The notes beneath the pieces were generated by a model. The model made no database searches. It had not been told where the DNA came from and saw only the letters and a list, made by a program, of their open reading frames with translations. From NCBI RefSeq assembly GCF_900239185.1, contig NZ_OENA01000053.1, positions 186,305 through 250,304 of the forward strand: 64,000 bases of DNA. Reading direction: 5' to 3'. Position numbers and translations under genes: made by a program. Source of the stretch: Tenacibaculum finnmarkense. GTDB taxonomy: Bacteria; Bacteroidota; Bacteroidia; Flavobacteriales; Flavobacteriaceae. This document shows positions 33,490 to 42,674 of the stretch, one piece after another (position 1 is the first letter of the stretch; the number at the start of each line of letters is the position of its first letter).

Positions 33490-33560
33490 ATCTACTCCTT
33501 TTAAGTTATTTAAGCAATCTCAAGTTTTTCTTTTTTCTAATCTAAAAAAATAGCAGTTTT

Positions 33561-34817
33561 ATGTCATATTTATTTACTTCGGAAAGTGTTTCTGAAGGAC
33601 ATCCAGATAAAGTAGCAGATCAAATTTCTGATGCTTTAATAGATAATTTTTTAGCTTTTGATGTAGCATCAAAAGTAGCTTGTGAAACTTTAGTAACCAC
33701 AGGACAGGTAGTTTTAGCTGGTGAAGTAAAATCTAAAACATATTTAGATGTTCAAAAAATTGCAAGAGATGTAATTAACAAAATAGGATACACCAAAAGC
33801 GAATATATGTTCGATGGTAGTTCTTGTGGTGTTTTTTCGGCAATTCATGAGCAATCTCCAGATATAAATCAAGGAGTAGTAAGAGCAAACCCTGAAGATC
33901 AAGGAGCAGGAGACCAAGGAATGATGTTTGGTTATGCCACCGATGAAACGCAAAATTACATGCCGTTAGCCTTAGATTTATCGCACCGTTTGTTAATCGA
34001 ATTAGCCGAATTACGTAGAGAAAATAAAGATATTACCTATTTACGCCCCGATGCAAAATCGCAAGTAACTATTGAATATTCTGACGATAACGTGCCACAA
34101 AGAATCGATGCGATTGTAATTTCTACACAGCACGATGATTTTGATGCCGATGATGCGGTAATGTTAGCAAAAATTAAAAAAGATATTGTTTCGATTTTAA
34201 TACCTAGAGTAGTAGCAAAATTACCAGCGAATATTCAAAAATTATTTACCGATAATATTACCTATCATATTAATCCAACAGGAGTTTTCGTAATTGGAGG
34301 ACCTCACGGAGATACTGGTTTAACAGGGCGTAAAATTATTGTTGATACTTACGGAGGAAAAGGAGCACACGGAGGTGGCGCATTTTCAGGAAAAGATCCA
34401 TCGAAAGTAGATCGTTCTGGAGCCTATGCAACACGTCATATTGCCAAGAATTTAGTAGCTTCAGGATTGTGTAAAGAAGTTTTAGTACAAGTTTCGTATG
34501 CTATTGGAGTTGCAAAACCAACGAGTATTAATGTAGAAACTTACGGAACTTCAACAGTTGATAAAACAGACGGAGAAATCAGTAAAATAGTAGAAAGCAT
34601 TTTTGATATGCGTCCTTATTTTATCGAGCAACGTTTAAAATTAAGAACGCCAATTTATTCTGAAACTGCTGCTTACGGGCATATGGGAAGAAAATCAGAA
34701 GTTAAAACAGTAACTTTTTCAAACCCGATGGGTGAAACTGTTTCGCAAGAAGTAGAAACGTTTACTTGGGAAAAATTAGATTATGTTGATGTAATCAAAG
34801 AAAATTTCGGTTTGTAA
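33561..34817 (+). CDS. metK: S-adenosylmethionine synthase
   Basis: This 418-aa enzyme makes SAM from methionine and ATP. Family landmarks are [20 protein letters not shown] at the N-terminus, [33 protein letters not shown] and [19 protein letters not shown]. It is slightly longer than enterobacterial MetK, as in other Bacteroidota. Expression is probably controlled by the upstream SAM-II-like riboswitch. A terminator follows. Confidence 0.98.
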   Translation: MSYLFTSESVSEGHPDKVADQISDALIDNFLAFDVASKVACETLVTTGQVVLAGEVKSKTYLDVQKIARDVINKIGYTKSEYMFDGSSCGVFSAIHEQSPDINQGVVRANPEDQGAGDQGMMFGYATDETQNYMPLALDLSHRLLIELAELRRENKDITYLRPDAKSQVTIEYSDDNVPQRIDAIVISTQHDDFDADDAVMLAKIKKDIVSILIPRVVAKLPANIQKLFTDNITYHINPTGVFVIGGPHGDTGLTGRKIIVDTYGGKGAHGGGAFSGKDPSKVDRSGAYATRHIAKNLVASGLCKEVLVQVSYAIGVAKPTSINVETYGTSTVDKTDGEISKIVESIFDMRPYFIEQRLKLRTPIYSETAAYGHMGRKSEVKTVTFSNPMGETVSQEVETFTWEKLDYVDVIKENFGL

Positions 34818-34889
34818 AAGAGTCTTTAAAATAGCTTATGAAATAATCTTACGATTTGATTTTAAGCTTTATAAAGTAAAGTAATAACA

Positions 34890-34926
34890 CAAAAATACCT
34901 GCAATTTATATTGTAGGTATTTTTTT
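34890..34926 (+). terminator. metK terminator
   Basis: AAAATACCTGCAAT and ATTGTAGGTATTTT (one mismatch) followed by T's. Confidence 0.85.
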
Positions 34927-34969
34927 ATGCGCTATTTTCGTGCAAAATTAATTTAAAAATTCAAAACCA

Positions 34970-35755
34970 ATGAAAAAGTTAAAAAGTGTATTTGCAATCG
35001 GTTTACTAGTCGGATTAATGACTGCTTGTACGAGTTCTGCTACGGACGATTTTGAAGCAGCAAACGAGCTAGCAAAGAGAAAAACATTAAAAATGATTAC
35101 AGCTATAAACCAAGCGAATAGTAAAGAGTCGGCATCTTCTAGTTTTACTTATGATGTAAACAATAAATTAGTAAATGTTTCAGCAACAGAAGGTTCTGAA
35201 GCTGCTTCGGTAAGCTATTTAAACGACGGAAGTGTTATAAAAGCAGGAGATGGTAACGGTAATTCTGAAAATTTTGCGATTCAAAATTTATATAAAGCCC
35301 CTTATAATGTATATGAAACAGGAGACGTTTTAGAATATGACGCTAATAAAAATCCAAGTAAAATTGCTTTTCGTGATATGGTTTATAATTACGAAACAGG
35401 CGAATATATTATGGAAACTCAAACAGCAGAATTAACCTACGATACCAACCCAAATTTATACTTTGGTACTTTAGAATCAGCAGGTCTTATTGAAATTTTA
35501 GATGGCGTTTCTTTAGATTTTGGAATCAATACGCAAGCGTCAGAAGTTTTAAAAGCAAGAGCGTTATTGCCTACAAATAATGTAACAAAAATAGTCTATA
35601 AAGATGCTGATCAGAACATTGTAGGAACGTTAAATATTGAGTACACCTATGATGCCGACGGATATCCTGTAAAAGGAACAGGTGTTGCAACAAGCAATAA
35701 TAAAAATGAAAACAACGAACCTATTCGTGTTGATGTTGTTTATAGTTATAACTAA
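34970..35755 (+). CDS. Lipoprotein of unknown function
   Basis: This 261-aa protein has a lipoprotein signal (MKKLKSVFAIGLLVGLMTAC, Cys20). The mature part is rich in Tyr, Asn and Asp and contains short beta motifs like SFTYDVNNKLVNVS and IEYTYDADGYPVKGT. These resemble the repeats of Bacteroidota surface lipoproteins of the DUF4595 or RHS-like kind. No catalytic motif is seen. It probably sits on the outer membrane. It is a single gene between two terminators. Confidence 0.75.
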   Translation: MKKLKSVFAIGLLVGLMTACTSSATDDFEAANELAKRKTLKMITAINQANSKESASSSFTYDVNNKLVNVSATEGSEAASVSYLNDGSVIKAGDGNGNSENFAIQNLYKAPYNVYETGDVLEYDANKNPSKIAFRDMVYNYETGEYIMETQTAELTYDTNPNLYFGTLESAGLIEILDGVSLDFGINTQASEVLKARALLPTNNVTKIVYKDADQNIVGTLNIEYTYDADGYPVKGTGVATSNNKNENNEPIRVDVVYSYN

Positions 35756-35774
35756 ATTTTAAAATATTTATAAT

Positions 35775-35814
35775 AAAAAAGCCTTGACACAATGTATTGT
35801 GTCAAGGCTTTTTT
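35775..35814. terminator. Strong bidirectional terminator
   Basis: AAAAAAGCCTTGACACAA and TTGTGTCAAGGCTTTTTT form a perfect 18-bp stem with loop TGTA between convergent genes. Confidence 0.92.
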
Positions 35815-35839
35815 GTTGAGGTTTTAAAAAGATAAAAAC

Positions 35840-37597
35840 TTATTTTATCTGAAGAATATATGGCATTCTCGCCTGAATTCCTTCTAATTTTTTTAGCGCA
35901 TTAATGTTGTTATATAACTCATAATTTTCATCACCTAAAGCTTCTTTTAAAATATCTTCTTTTGATGCTTTTGCAAAAAGAGAAAGGTTAAAAGTTTCTT
36001 TAAAATCTTTTTTGTAAACAGGGTAATTACGTACTCTATAGCTTTCAATTTCGGCTAAATTTGCCGCAACAGCAATGGCATCATTTAAGTTACCAAGTTG
36101 ATCAACCAAACCATTTTCAACAGCTTGTTTACCTGTCCAAACACGTCCTTGAGCCACGTTATTTACTTGTTCAAAAGTCATGTTTCTTCCTGTGGCAACA
36201 CGGTTTACAAAAACAGTATAAATATGCTCAACACCTTGTTTAGTAACCGTATAAAACTTGTCGTTTATCGGCTCAAAAACACTGTAATTAGGGTTGCTAT
36301 TTGTAGATACCTGCTCAGCGTTAATCCCCATGAATCCTGCTAATTTATGAAAGTTCGGAACTGCTCCAAAAACACCAATAGAACCTGTAATAGTTGTAGG
36401 TTCAGCAATAATTTTATCGGCATTACAAGCAATATAATAACCCCCTGAAGCGGCTAAATTCCCCATAGAAACAACTAAAGGTTTTTCTTTTTTCGCCAAT
36501 TCTAATTCACGCCAAATAAGTTCAGAAGCTAAGGCGCTTCCACCAGGTGAATTTACACGCAATACAATCGCTTTTACATTTTTATCTTTACGAGCTTTTC
36601 GAATGGCTTTATTGGTAACCTCTTGCCCAATAATATTTTCATTTCCTTTGGCATATCTAATTTCTCCCTGCGCATAAATAACCGCAATTTTATTTTTAGC
36701 CGAAGAAGAAATGCGTCCTTTTCCCGATTTTATATAATCAGCTAAAGAAATAGTATGTACTTTTTTATCAGTATTAATAGCTAATTTTTCTTTGTACTGA
36801 TCTTCATAAATAATAGCGTCAATTAACTTATTTTCTTTAGCTAATTCGGCATTTCTACCATTGGCACTATCGGCAATAATATTTAATTTTTCAACAGAAA
36901 TATTTCTACTTTTACTAACATCCGCCGTAATTTCCGACCAAATAGATTTTAAAAGAGAGGTAGTTTGCTCACGGTTGGCATCACTCATTTCGTTTAATAA
37001 ATACGGCTCTACAGCACTTTTGTATTTCCCGTGACGAATTACCTCCATTTTAACACCAAATTTATCTTCAAAATCTTTATAATATAAAATTTCTGTTGAT
37101 AATCCTTTAAAATCAATAGCGCCCACAGGATTTAAAAATATACTATCGGCAACCGAACTTAAATAGTAGTTTTTTTGCGTATAAACATCATTATAAGCAT
37201 ATACAAATTTTCCACTTTCTTTAAATTCTTCAATTTTATTTCGAATCGCTTGTGTTTGTGCAATACCAGCATTTACACCTATTGTTTTAATGCTAATTCC
37301 TTTAATTTTAGTATCGGTTTTAGCATTTTCAATAGCATTTATAATCTTATTTAAGGCTAATTTTTCATCGGCTAATTCTAAGATTTCTGCTAACGGATTA
37401 TCATCTTTTGGCGCATAATCTTTTATAGGCATTGCCAAGTCTAACTGTAAAACAGAATTCGATTTTACCACTATTTTTTCATCAGAACCCATCCCTGAGC
37501 CTACAACGGCGGCAATGGCGATAAAGAAGAAAAACAGTAAAAATATGGCGATAAAAAAGCCTGTAATTGATGCGAGTAAATTTCGTAAAAATTTCAT
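35840..37597 (-). CDS. sppA: Signal peptide peptidase SppA, 67-kDa type
   Basis: This 585-aa membrane-anchored S49 serine protease degrades leftover signal peptides. It has an N-terminal membrane helix (about 8-35) and two tandem S49 domains. The catalytic pair is spread over both, as in E. coli SppA: Lys193 in GKYKSAVEPY of the first domain and Ser384 in LAASGGYYIA of the second. VLRVNSPGGSALASELIWRE is also typical. It is a single gene; 300 bases separate it from the divergent tag gene. Confidence 0.95.
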   Translation of the reverse strand: MKFLRNLLASITGFFIAIFLLFFFFIAIAAVVGSGMGSDEKIVVKSNSVLQLDLAMPIKDYAPKDDNPLAEILELADEKLALNKIINAIENAKTDTKIKGISIKTIGVNAGIAQTQAIRNKIEEFKESGKFVYAYNDVYTQKNYYLSSVADSIFLNPVGAIDFKGLSTEILYYKDFEDKFGVKMEVIRHGKYKSAVEPYLLNEMSDANREQTTSLLKSIWSEITADVSKSRNISVEKLNIIADSANGRNAELAKENKLIDAIIYEDQYKEKLAINTDKKVHTISLADYIKSGKGRISSSAKNKIAVIYAQGEIRYAKGNENIIGQEVTNKAIRKARKDKNVKAIVLRVNSPGGSALASELIWRELELAKKEKPLVVSMGNLAASGGYYIACNADKIIAEPTTITGSIGVFGAVPNFHKLAGFMGINAEQVSTNSNPNYSVFEPINDKFYTVTKQGVEHIYTVFVNRVATGRNMTFEQVNNVAQGRVWTGKQAVENGLVDQLGNLNDAIAVAANLAEIESYRVRNYPVYKKDFKETFNLSLFAKASKEDILKEALGDENYELYNNINALKKLEGIQARMPYILQIK

Positions 37598-37898
37598 ATA
37601 ATAGTATTAATTTTTTAAGCAAATATACAGTTTTACGCCAAGTTTAGTATCTAACAAAAAACCGAATTAACATTATCTTTTTTATCCGTATAAAAATAAA
37701 AATTATTTGGAGCTATTTCCCGCTTTCCGCACTCGCTCTTTTTTGAAAAAAATCAAAAAAGGAGCTCAAACAATTGCTCAATCGGGGCTAGGCTTATCAG
37801 TATATTTTTAGTTTTGATAAAAAAAAGTAGAACAAGCATATTTTTTTAAGCTATTTAAATAGTACATTTCATAATTAAAAAAATCAAAAAATCAAAAA
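37598..37898. other. Divergent spacer sppA-tag
   Basis: It holds family A repeat copy 3 and otherwise A/T-rich sequence. No gene and no clear promoter box is seen for either flank. Confidence 0.6.
37710..37793 (+). repeat. Dispersed repeat family A, copy 3
   Basis: GAGCTATTT and CCCGCTTTCCGCACTCGCT, an A/T loop, then GGAGCTCAAACAATTGCTC and AATCGGGGCTAGGC. The outer arms are shorter than in copy 1 (GAGC/GCTC), changed on both sides. Confidence 0.85.
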
Positions 37899-38459
37899 AT
37901 GAAAAAAAGATGTTTATGGGTTACGGATGATTTATCGTATATAAAATACCACGATACCGAGTGGGGAGTTCCCGTATATGATGATGCTGTTTTGTTTGAA
38001 TTCTTAATTTTAGAAAGTTTTCAAGCAGGTTTAAGTTGGGTTACTATATTAAAGAAACGAGAAAATTTTCGCCTCGCTTTTGATAATTTTGATTACACTA
38101 AAATTGCCAATTACGATGAAGATAAATACCAAGAATTACTTCAAAATAAAGGAATTATAAGACATCGACTAAAAATTAAATCGGCTATTTTAAACGCCAA
38201 ACTTTTTATAGAAATTCAAAAAGAATTTGGGTCTTTTTCAACCTATATTTGGAGTTTTGTACAAGGAAAACCGATTTATAATAACTTTAAAACAACTGCC
38301 GAAATACCTGCTAAAACGGTTTTGTCAACACAAATTTCAACGAATTTAAAAAAGCGTGGATTTAAGTTTGTAGGCGACACAATAATGTATGCTTATATGC
38401 AGGCAATAGGCATGGTTAATGACCATACAACAAGCTGTTTTAAGCATCCTGAATTTTAA
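37899..38459 (+). CDS. tag: DNA-3-methyladenine glycosylase I
   Basis: This 186-aa base-excision repair enzyme removes 3-methyladenine from DNA. The zinc ligands of the Tag family are in place: Cys5 and His18 near the N-terminus (CLWVTDD, YHDTEWG), His176 and Cys180 at the C-terminus (DHTTSCFKH). The substrate pocket motif ESFQAGLSWVTILKKRE is also clear. DPP III follows 44 bases downstream on the same strand. Confidence 0.95.
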   Translation: MKKRCLWVTDDLSYIKYHDTEWGVPVYDDAVLFEFLILESFQAGLSWVTILKKRENFRLAFDNFDYTKIANYDEDKYQELLQNKGIIRHRLKIKSAILNAKLFIEIQKEFGSFSTYIWSFVQGKPIYNNFKTTAEIPAKTVLSTQISTNLKKRGFKFVGDTIMYAYMQAIGMVNDHTTSCFKHPEF

Positions 38460-38503
38460 AATTTGTATCTTTATCGGCAGAAAAACAATTTAAAATCATA
38501 AAA

Positions 38504-40576
38504 ATGAAAATCAAACAAATACTTTGTACTGCCGCAGCGGTTAGTGTATTAGTTTCTTGTGGACTAGAGACTAAAAAAGACACTAAAAAAGATGCCAAAC
38601 AAGCAGTAAGTAAAGAAGTAAACAAAGAAGTTTCTGATGTTTTAAAATTTAACTATGAGGTAGAGCAATTTGCCGACATTAAAGTGTTGAGGTATCAAAT
38701 TCCAGGATTTGAAGCACTAACCTTAAAAGAAAAAAAGTTGGTGTATTATTTAACCCAAGCAGGTTTGGCAGGGCGAGATATTATGTGGGATCAAAATTAT
38801 CGTTACAATCTTGAAATTAGAAAAGCTTTAGAGCATATTAATACTAATTTTTCAGGCGATAAAAACAGTGAAGATTTTAAAAAATTCACGACCTATTTAA
38901 AACGTGTTTGGTTTTCGAACGGAATTCACCATCATTATTCGAACGATAAAATTAAACCTGATTTTTCTAAAGAGTATTTAGCAGATTTATTAAAGCAAAC
39001 AAAAGCAAACTTATCCGAAGAAGCTTTAGAGGTTATTTTTAACGATAAAGACGCTAAAAAAGTAAATAAAAAAGCAGGTGTCGATAATGTTTTGGCATCG
39101 GCAATTAATTTTTACGGAGCAGATATTACCAGTAAAGAGGTTGAAGCTTTTTACAAAACAGCATACAAAGGAAAAGACGCTAGTAAGCCAATAGAAGCGG
39201 GTTTAAACTCGAAATTAGTTCGTGAAAACGGAAAATTAGTAGAAAAAGTATGGAAATCGTGCGGAATGTACGGTGGCGCAATTGACACTATTATTTTTTG
39301 GTTAGACAAAGCAAAAGAAGTTGCCGAAAATCAAAAACAAGCAAAGGCTTTAGGCTTGTTAATGGAGTATTATAAAACAGGAAGTTTAGATGTTTGGGAT
39401 GAATATTGCATTGCTTGGGCAACATCTACAGAAGGAAATATTGATTGGATAAATGGTTTTATCGAAGTATATAATGACCCAAAAGGATATAGAGGTTCGT
39501 ACGAAACGGTGGTGCAAATAAAAGATTTTGACATGTCTAAAAAGATGAAGGTTTTATCTGAAAACGTACAATGGTTTGAAGACAATGCGCCGTTATCGCC
39601 AGCACATAAAAAACAAAATGTAGTAGGAGTTTCTTATAAAACCGTAAATGTTGCAGGAGAAGCTGGAGATGCTTCGCCAAGTACGCCAATCGGGGTGAAT
39701 TTACCAAACAATAATTGGATCCGTCAGCAGCACGGTTCAAAGTCAGTTTCGTTAGGAAATATTATTGGCGCTTATGGAAATGCAGGGGGTTCAGGAAGGT
39801 TAAAAGAATTTGCTTATAGTAAAGAGGAAGTAGCTTTAGAGCTTGCACACGGTAAATTAGCTGATAAATTACACACTGCTTTACATGAGGTAATCGGGCA
39901 TGCTTCTGGGCAGATAAATAAAGGCATTGGGCAACCAAAAGAAACCTTAAAAAATTACGCTTCTACCATGGAAGAAGGAAGGGCGGATTTAGTCGGATTG
40001 TATTATTTAATGGACCCGAAATTACAAGAATTAGGCTTGGTTTCTGACTGGAAAAAAGTAGGAAAAGCAGCTTACGATGGGTATATCAGAAATGGTTTAA
40101 TGGCACAATTAATCCGTATTAAATTAGGTGATGATATTGAAGAAGATCACATGGTAAACCGTCAATGGGTTTCGGCTTGGGCTTTTGAACAAGGACAAAA
40201 AGATAATGTTATTGAAAAAGTAATTAAAGATGGTAAAACCTATTTTGTTGTACATGATTATATGAAACTTCGTGAAATTTTCGGTCGTTTGTTAAAAGAA
40301 GCGCAACGAATTAAATCAGAAGGAGATTTTGATGCCGCAAAAGCCTTGGTTGAGGGCTATGGTGTAAAAGTGGATCAGGCATTACACAAGGAAGTTTTAG
40401 AACGTAATAAGCAATTTACTTCTGCGCCTTATAGCGGTTTTGTAAACCCTGTTTTAGTACCGATAACCGATGCAAAAGGGATTATTACCGATGTAAAAGT
40501 TACACAGCCTAAAACCTTTGAAGAACAAATGAAATTTTACGCTAAAAACCATAGTTTTTTACCTGTTAAAAATTAA
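38504..40576 (+). CDS. Dipeptidyl peptidase III (M49), lipoprotein
   Basis: This 690-aa zinc exopeptidase removes dipeptides from peptide N-termini. The zinc motif HEVIGH (461-466, HExxGH) and the second motif EEGRAD (490-495) identify family M49. A lipoprotein signal (LCTAAAVSVLVSC, Cys19) puts it in the periplasm or on the outer membrane, unlike cytosolic animal and yeast DPP III. A Lys-rich linker follows the lipid site. Together with the M1 aminopeptidase and Prc it suggests active peptide degradation in the envelope. Confidence 0.94.
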   Translation: MKIKQILCTAAAVSVLVSCGLETKKDTKKDAKQAVSKEVNKEVSDVLKFNYEVEQFADIKVLRYQIPGFEALTLKEKKLVYYLTQAGLAGRDIMWDQNYRYNLEIRKALEHINTNFSGDKNSEDFKKFTTYLKRVWFSNGIHHHYSNDKIKPDFSKEYLADLLKQTKANLSEEALEVIFNDKDAKKVNKKAGVDNVLASAINFYGADITSKEVEAFYKTAYKGKDASKPIEAGLNSKLVRENGKLVEKVWKSCGMYGGAIDTIIFWLDKAKEVAENQKQAKALGLLMEYYKTGSLDVWDEYCIAWATSTEGNIDWINGFIEVYNDPKGYRGSYETVVQIKDFDMSKKMKVLSENVQWFEDNAPLSPAHKKQNVVGVSYKTVNVAGEAGDASPSTPIGVNLPNNNWIRQQHGSKSVSLGNIIGAYGNAGGSGRLKEFAYSKEEVALELAHGKLADKLHTALHEVIGHASGQINKGIGQPKETLKNYASTMEEGRADLVGLYYLMDPKLQELGLVSDWKKVGKAAYDGYIRNGLMAQLIRIKLGDDIEEDHMVNRQWVSAWAFEQGQKDNVIEKVIKDGKTYFVVHDYMKLREIFGRLLKEAQRIKSEGDFDAAKALVEGYGVKVDQALHKEVLERNKQFTSAPYSGFVNPVLVPITDAKGIITDVKVTQPKTFEEQMKFYAKNHSFLPVKN

Positions 40577-40591
40577 AAAAGACTACATTTT

Positions 40592-40652
40592 GGTCATGCT
40601 TAATTTATTTCAGCATCGCATTAACAGAAGAACTATGGTAATTCAGGATGCG
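40592..40652. repeat. Dispersed repeat family B, copy 5
   Basis: GGTCATGCTTAATTTATTTC then AGCATCGCAT, a short spacer and GGTAATTCAGGATGCGATTT. Confidence 0.6.
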
Positions 40653-40667
40653 ATTTCTTAATAAAAT

Positions 40668-40702
40668 GAAAAAACCGATGCTATTTTAGTATCGGTTTTT
40701 TT
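40668..40702. terminator. Bidirectional terminator after DPP III
   Basis: AAAAACCGATgCTA and TAGtATCGGTTTTT with a short loop, between convergent genes. Confidence 0.82.
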
Positions 40703-40736
40703 TGGGCTTTAATTTTTTTTGGCTTTGATAAAGGGG

Positions 40737-41747
40737 TTAATTTCCTTTTAAACGCGTCCATAATTCAGTAAGTAATTTTTTTCCATCACGATTATCTTTC
40801 GGTTGTTCTGTAAAAATTACTTTTTTTGATTTTTGGGCTAAAGTATCAACGGTCATTTTATATTTAAAAACAAAATTTTCAGCATTTGGATGCATGCTTA
40901 AAAGCCCAAATCTTAAATCGTTAAAATAAAGTTCTTCATTTTTTTTATTGATGGTAAACCAACCTTCAGAAATAAAAATCATCCGTTTAACCGATTCATT
41001 TTTAGCAAGATTTCCTAATAAATGATGCTTTTTTAAATGCTTGGTAAAGGTGATGGGTTTTGTATCAAAAAAAGAATAATTAGCCAATAAAAAGGCATCT
41101 TCTGTTTGCACATTAGCACTCCAAAGTATGGTGTTTAAAGCAGAAGGTCTGGTATCAATTTGTAAATATTCGATGTTTTGATTTTCTAAAGCTTTTTCAA
41201 ACTGATTAAAAGCCAACCATTTTAATAAAAAAGTTAGCACTAAATAAGACGAACTGATAATTAATCCCATTTTATTATAAAAACGACGCTTTTCACTTAT
41301 CCGCTTTTGTGTCATCGCAAAAATTAAAAACACTAAAAAAGGAACTGTATAAAGTGGGTCAATAACAAAAATGGTTTTAAAGGCCAGGCGAATATCAAAA
41401 GGCCAAAATAACTGCGTTCCCCAAGTGGTGTGAGCGTCTAAAATAGGATGGGTTATAAATCCTAAAAAGAAAAGCCACGCCCAATCTTTAATATTTTTAT
41501 GTTTTTCGTAACGGGTTACAATCCACGCAAAAATAGGGGCAAAAACGACCGAAAACACAATGGAATGTGTAAAACCACGATGCAAATAAAGTGCGGTAAC
41601 TTTATCGGTAAAAAGTGAAGCTAAAACATCTAAATCAGGAATTGTACCGGCAATTGCTCCGTAAAACATCGCCCTGTTTCCAATCTTTTTTCCTAAAACT
41701 ACTTCGCCAACAGCGGCACCTAATATAATTTGTGTTAATGAATCCAT
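40737..41747 (-). CDS. YdjM-like (DUF457) membrane-bound metal-dependent hydrolase
   Basis: This 336-aa protein opens with MDSLTQIILGAAVGEVVLGK, then DLDVLASLF, LHRGFTHSIVF and THPILDAHTTWGTQLFWPF. The conserved Asp and His residues are those of the YdjM/DUF457 family. Four or five membrane helices fill the first 200 residues. The C-terminal 130 residues are soluble and probably periplasmic. Substrate and physiological role are not known. It is a single gene, convergent with DPP III. Confidence 0.85.
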   Translation of the reverse strand: MDSLTQIILGAAVGEVVLGKKIGNRAMFYGAIAGTIPDLDVLASLFTDKVTALYLHRGFTHSIVFSVVFAPIFAWIVTRYEKHKNIKDWAWLFFLGFITHPILDAHTTWGTQLFWPFDIRLAFKTIFVIDPLYTVPFLVFLIFAMTQKRISEKRRFYNKMGLIISSSYLVLTFLLKWLAFNQFEKALENQNIEYLQIDTRPSALNTILWSANVQTEDAFLLANYSFFDTKPITFTKHLKKHHLLGNLAKNESVKRMIFISEGWFTINKKNEELYFNDLRFGLLSMHPNAENFVFKYKMTVDTLAQKSKKVIFTEQPKDNRDGKKLLTELWTRLKGN

Positions 41748-41763
41748 ATTTATAGAGATAATT

Positions 41764-41818
41764 TAGAGCCTGTTTAAAAATTAAATAAAGACTAAATTCA
41801 GGTTGACGGATGCGATTT
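41764..41818. repeat. Dispersed repeat family B, partial copy 6
   Basis: TTAGAGCCTGTTTAAAAATT, then ACTAAATTCAGGTTGACGGA and TGCGATTT. It shares TAGAGCCTGTTTAAA with the copy at 21131. Confidence 0.55.
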
Positions 41819-41879
41819 TATATTTTTCTGTTGTAATTTTTTTATCCTAAGAAATTAAATAAAATCGATAAAAAATAAC

Positions 41880-42095
41880 TTAACGGTTAATTAAATATTT
41901 TGAAAGTAATAAAAAGGCAATAGCTGTAACAATACCTATCGCTACAAATAAAGCAGTATTTTTATAATGTTTTTTATTATTTTTAGCATCTTTTATATAG
42001 CTATAAAACATAGCGATAACAAAAACGAGCACAAATAAGCTTGAAAAAATGATTCTACCTGTGGTAAATTCTATGGTGGCAAAAGGAATAAACAT
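41880..42095 (-). CDS. Small two-helix membrane protein
   Basis: This 71-aa protein (start MFIPFATIEFTTGRIIFSSL) has two membrane helices (about 11-32 and 48-67) joined by a basic loop, IKDAKNNKKHYKN. The upstream frame extension would begin in the promoter box, so the ATG at 42093-42095 is used. That leaves a leader of only about 10 bases. No family recognised. Confidence 0.75.
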   Translation of the reverse strand: MFIPFATIEFTTGRIIFSSLFVLVFVIAMFYSYIKDAKNNKKHYKNTALFVAIGIVTAIAFLLLSKYLINR

Positions 42096-42110
42096 AAATT
42101 GTATTTTCGG

Positions 42111-42118
42111 CAAAGTTA
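42111..42118 (-). promoter_or_regulatory. Promoter box of the small membrane protein gene
   Basis: TAACTTTG on the minus strand, 15 bases before the ATG; it decides the start codon. Confidence 0.65.
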
Positions 42119-42231
42119 AAGAATGATTTTATAATGAAGATAGCCAAATTGGTAATTGTATCTATTTAAAATATAATTAATCGAATAAAAACAAAAACAG
42201 CTTAATAAATCAGCTAAAAACTCAACTAAAA

Positions 42232-42618
42232 ATGAAAGATAAAATAAAAGCAGTACAAAAATTTCATGAAGCATTTAAAGTAAATATTCAAAACAAACCA
42301 ACGGTTGCGATTACTGAGGATAGAAAAAACTTGCGTTTTGAGTTGATGAAAGAAGAAAATCAGGAGTATTTAGAAGCAGCTAAAAACAACGATTTAGTTG
42401 AGGTTGCCGATGCTCTTGGCGATATGCTATATATTTTATGCGGAACAATTATTGAACATGGAATGCAGGATAAAATTGAAGCAGTATTCAATGAAATTCA
42501 GCGTAGCAACATGAGTAAATTAGATGAAAATGGCAAGCCAATTTACCGTGAAGATGGTAAGGTTTTAAAAGGATCAAATTATTTTAAACCCAATATAAAA
42601 GCAATTTTAGAAGCTTAA
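42232..42618 (+). CDS. MazG-like nucleoside triphosphate pyrophosphohydrolase
   Basis: This 128-aa all-helical protein has the metal-binding MazG/PRA-PH pattern: Glu41-Glu42 and Glu45 (KEENQEYLEA) and, one helix later, Glu57, Asp60 and Asp64 (EVADALGDMLY). Such enzymes cleave NTPs to NMP and pyrophosphate and often cleanse non-canonical nucleotides. The C-terminal extension (SNMSKLDENGKPIYREDGKV) is typical of the phage/bacterial PRA-PH-like group. A second, different MazG-like gene begins at 63717. Confidence 0.88.
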   Translation: MKDKIKAVQKFHEAFKVNIQNKPTVAITEDRKNLRFELMKEENQEYLEAAKNNDLVEVADALGDMLYILCGTIIEHGMQDKIEAVFNEIQRSNMSKLDENGKPIYREDGKVLKGSNYFKPNIKAILEA

Positions 42619-42646
42619 AAAAAGCCTCATTAAATATGAGGCTTCA
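42619..42646. terminator. Bidirectional terminator
   Basis: AAAGCCTCAttaaaTATGAGGCTT between convergent genes. Confidence 0.8.
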
Positions 42647-42674
42647 TTTTATATTTTGTATAAAGAGTTCTTTT

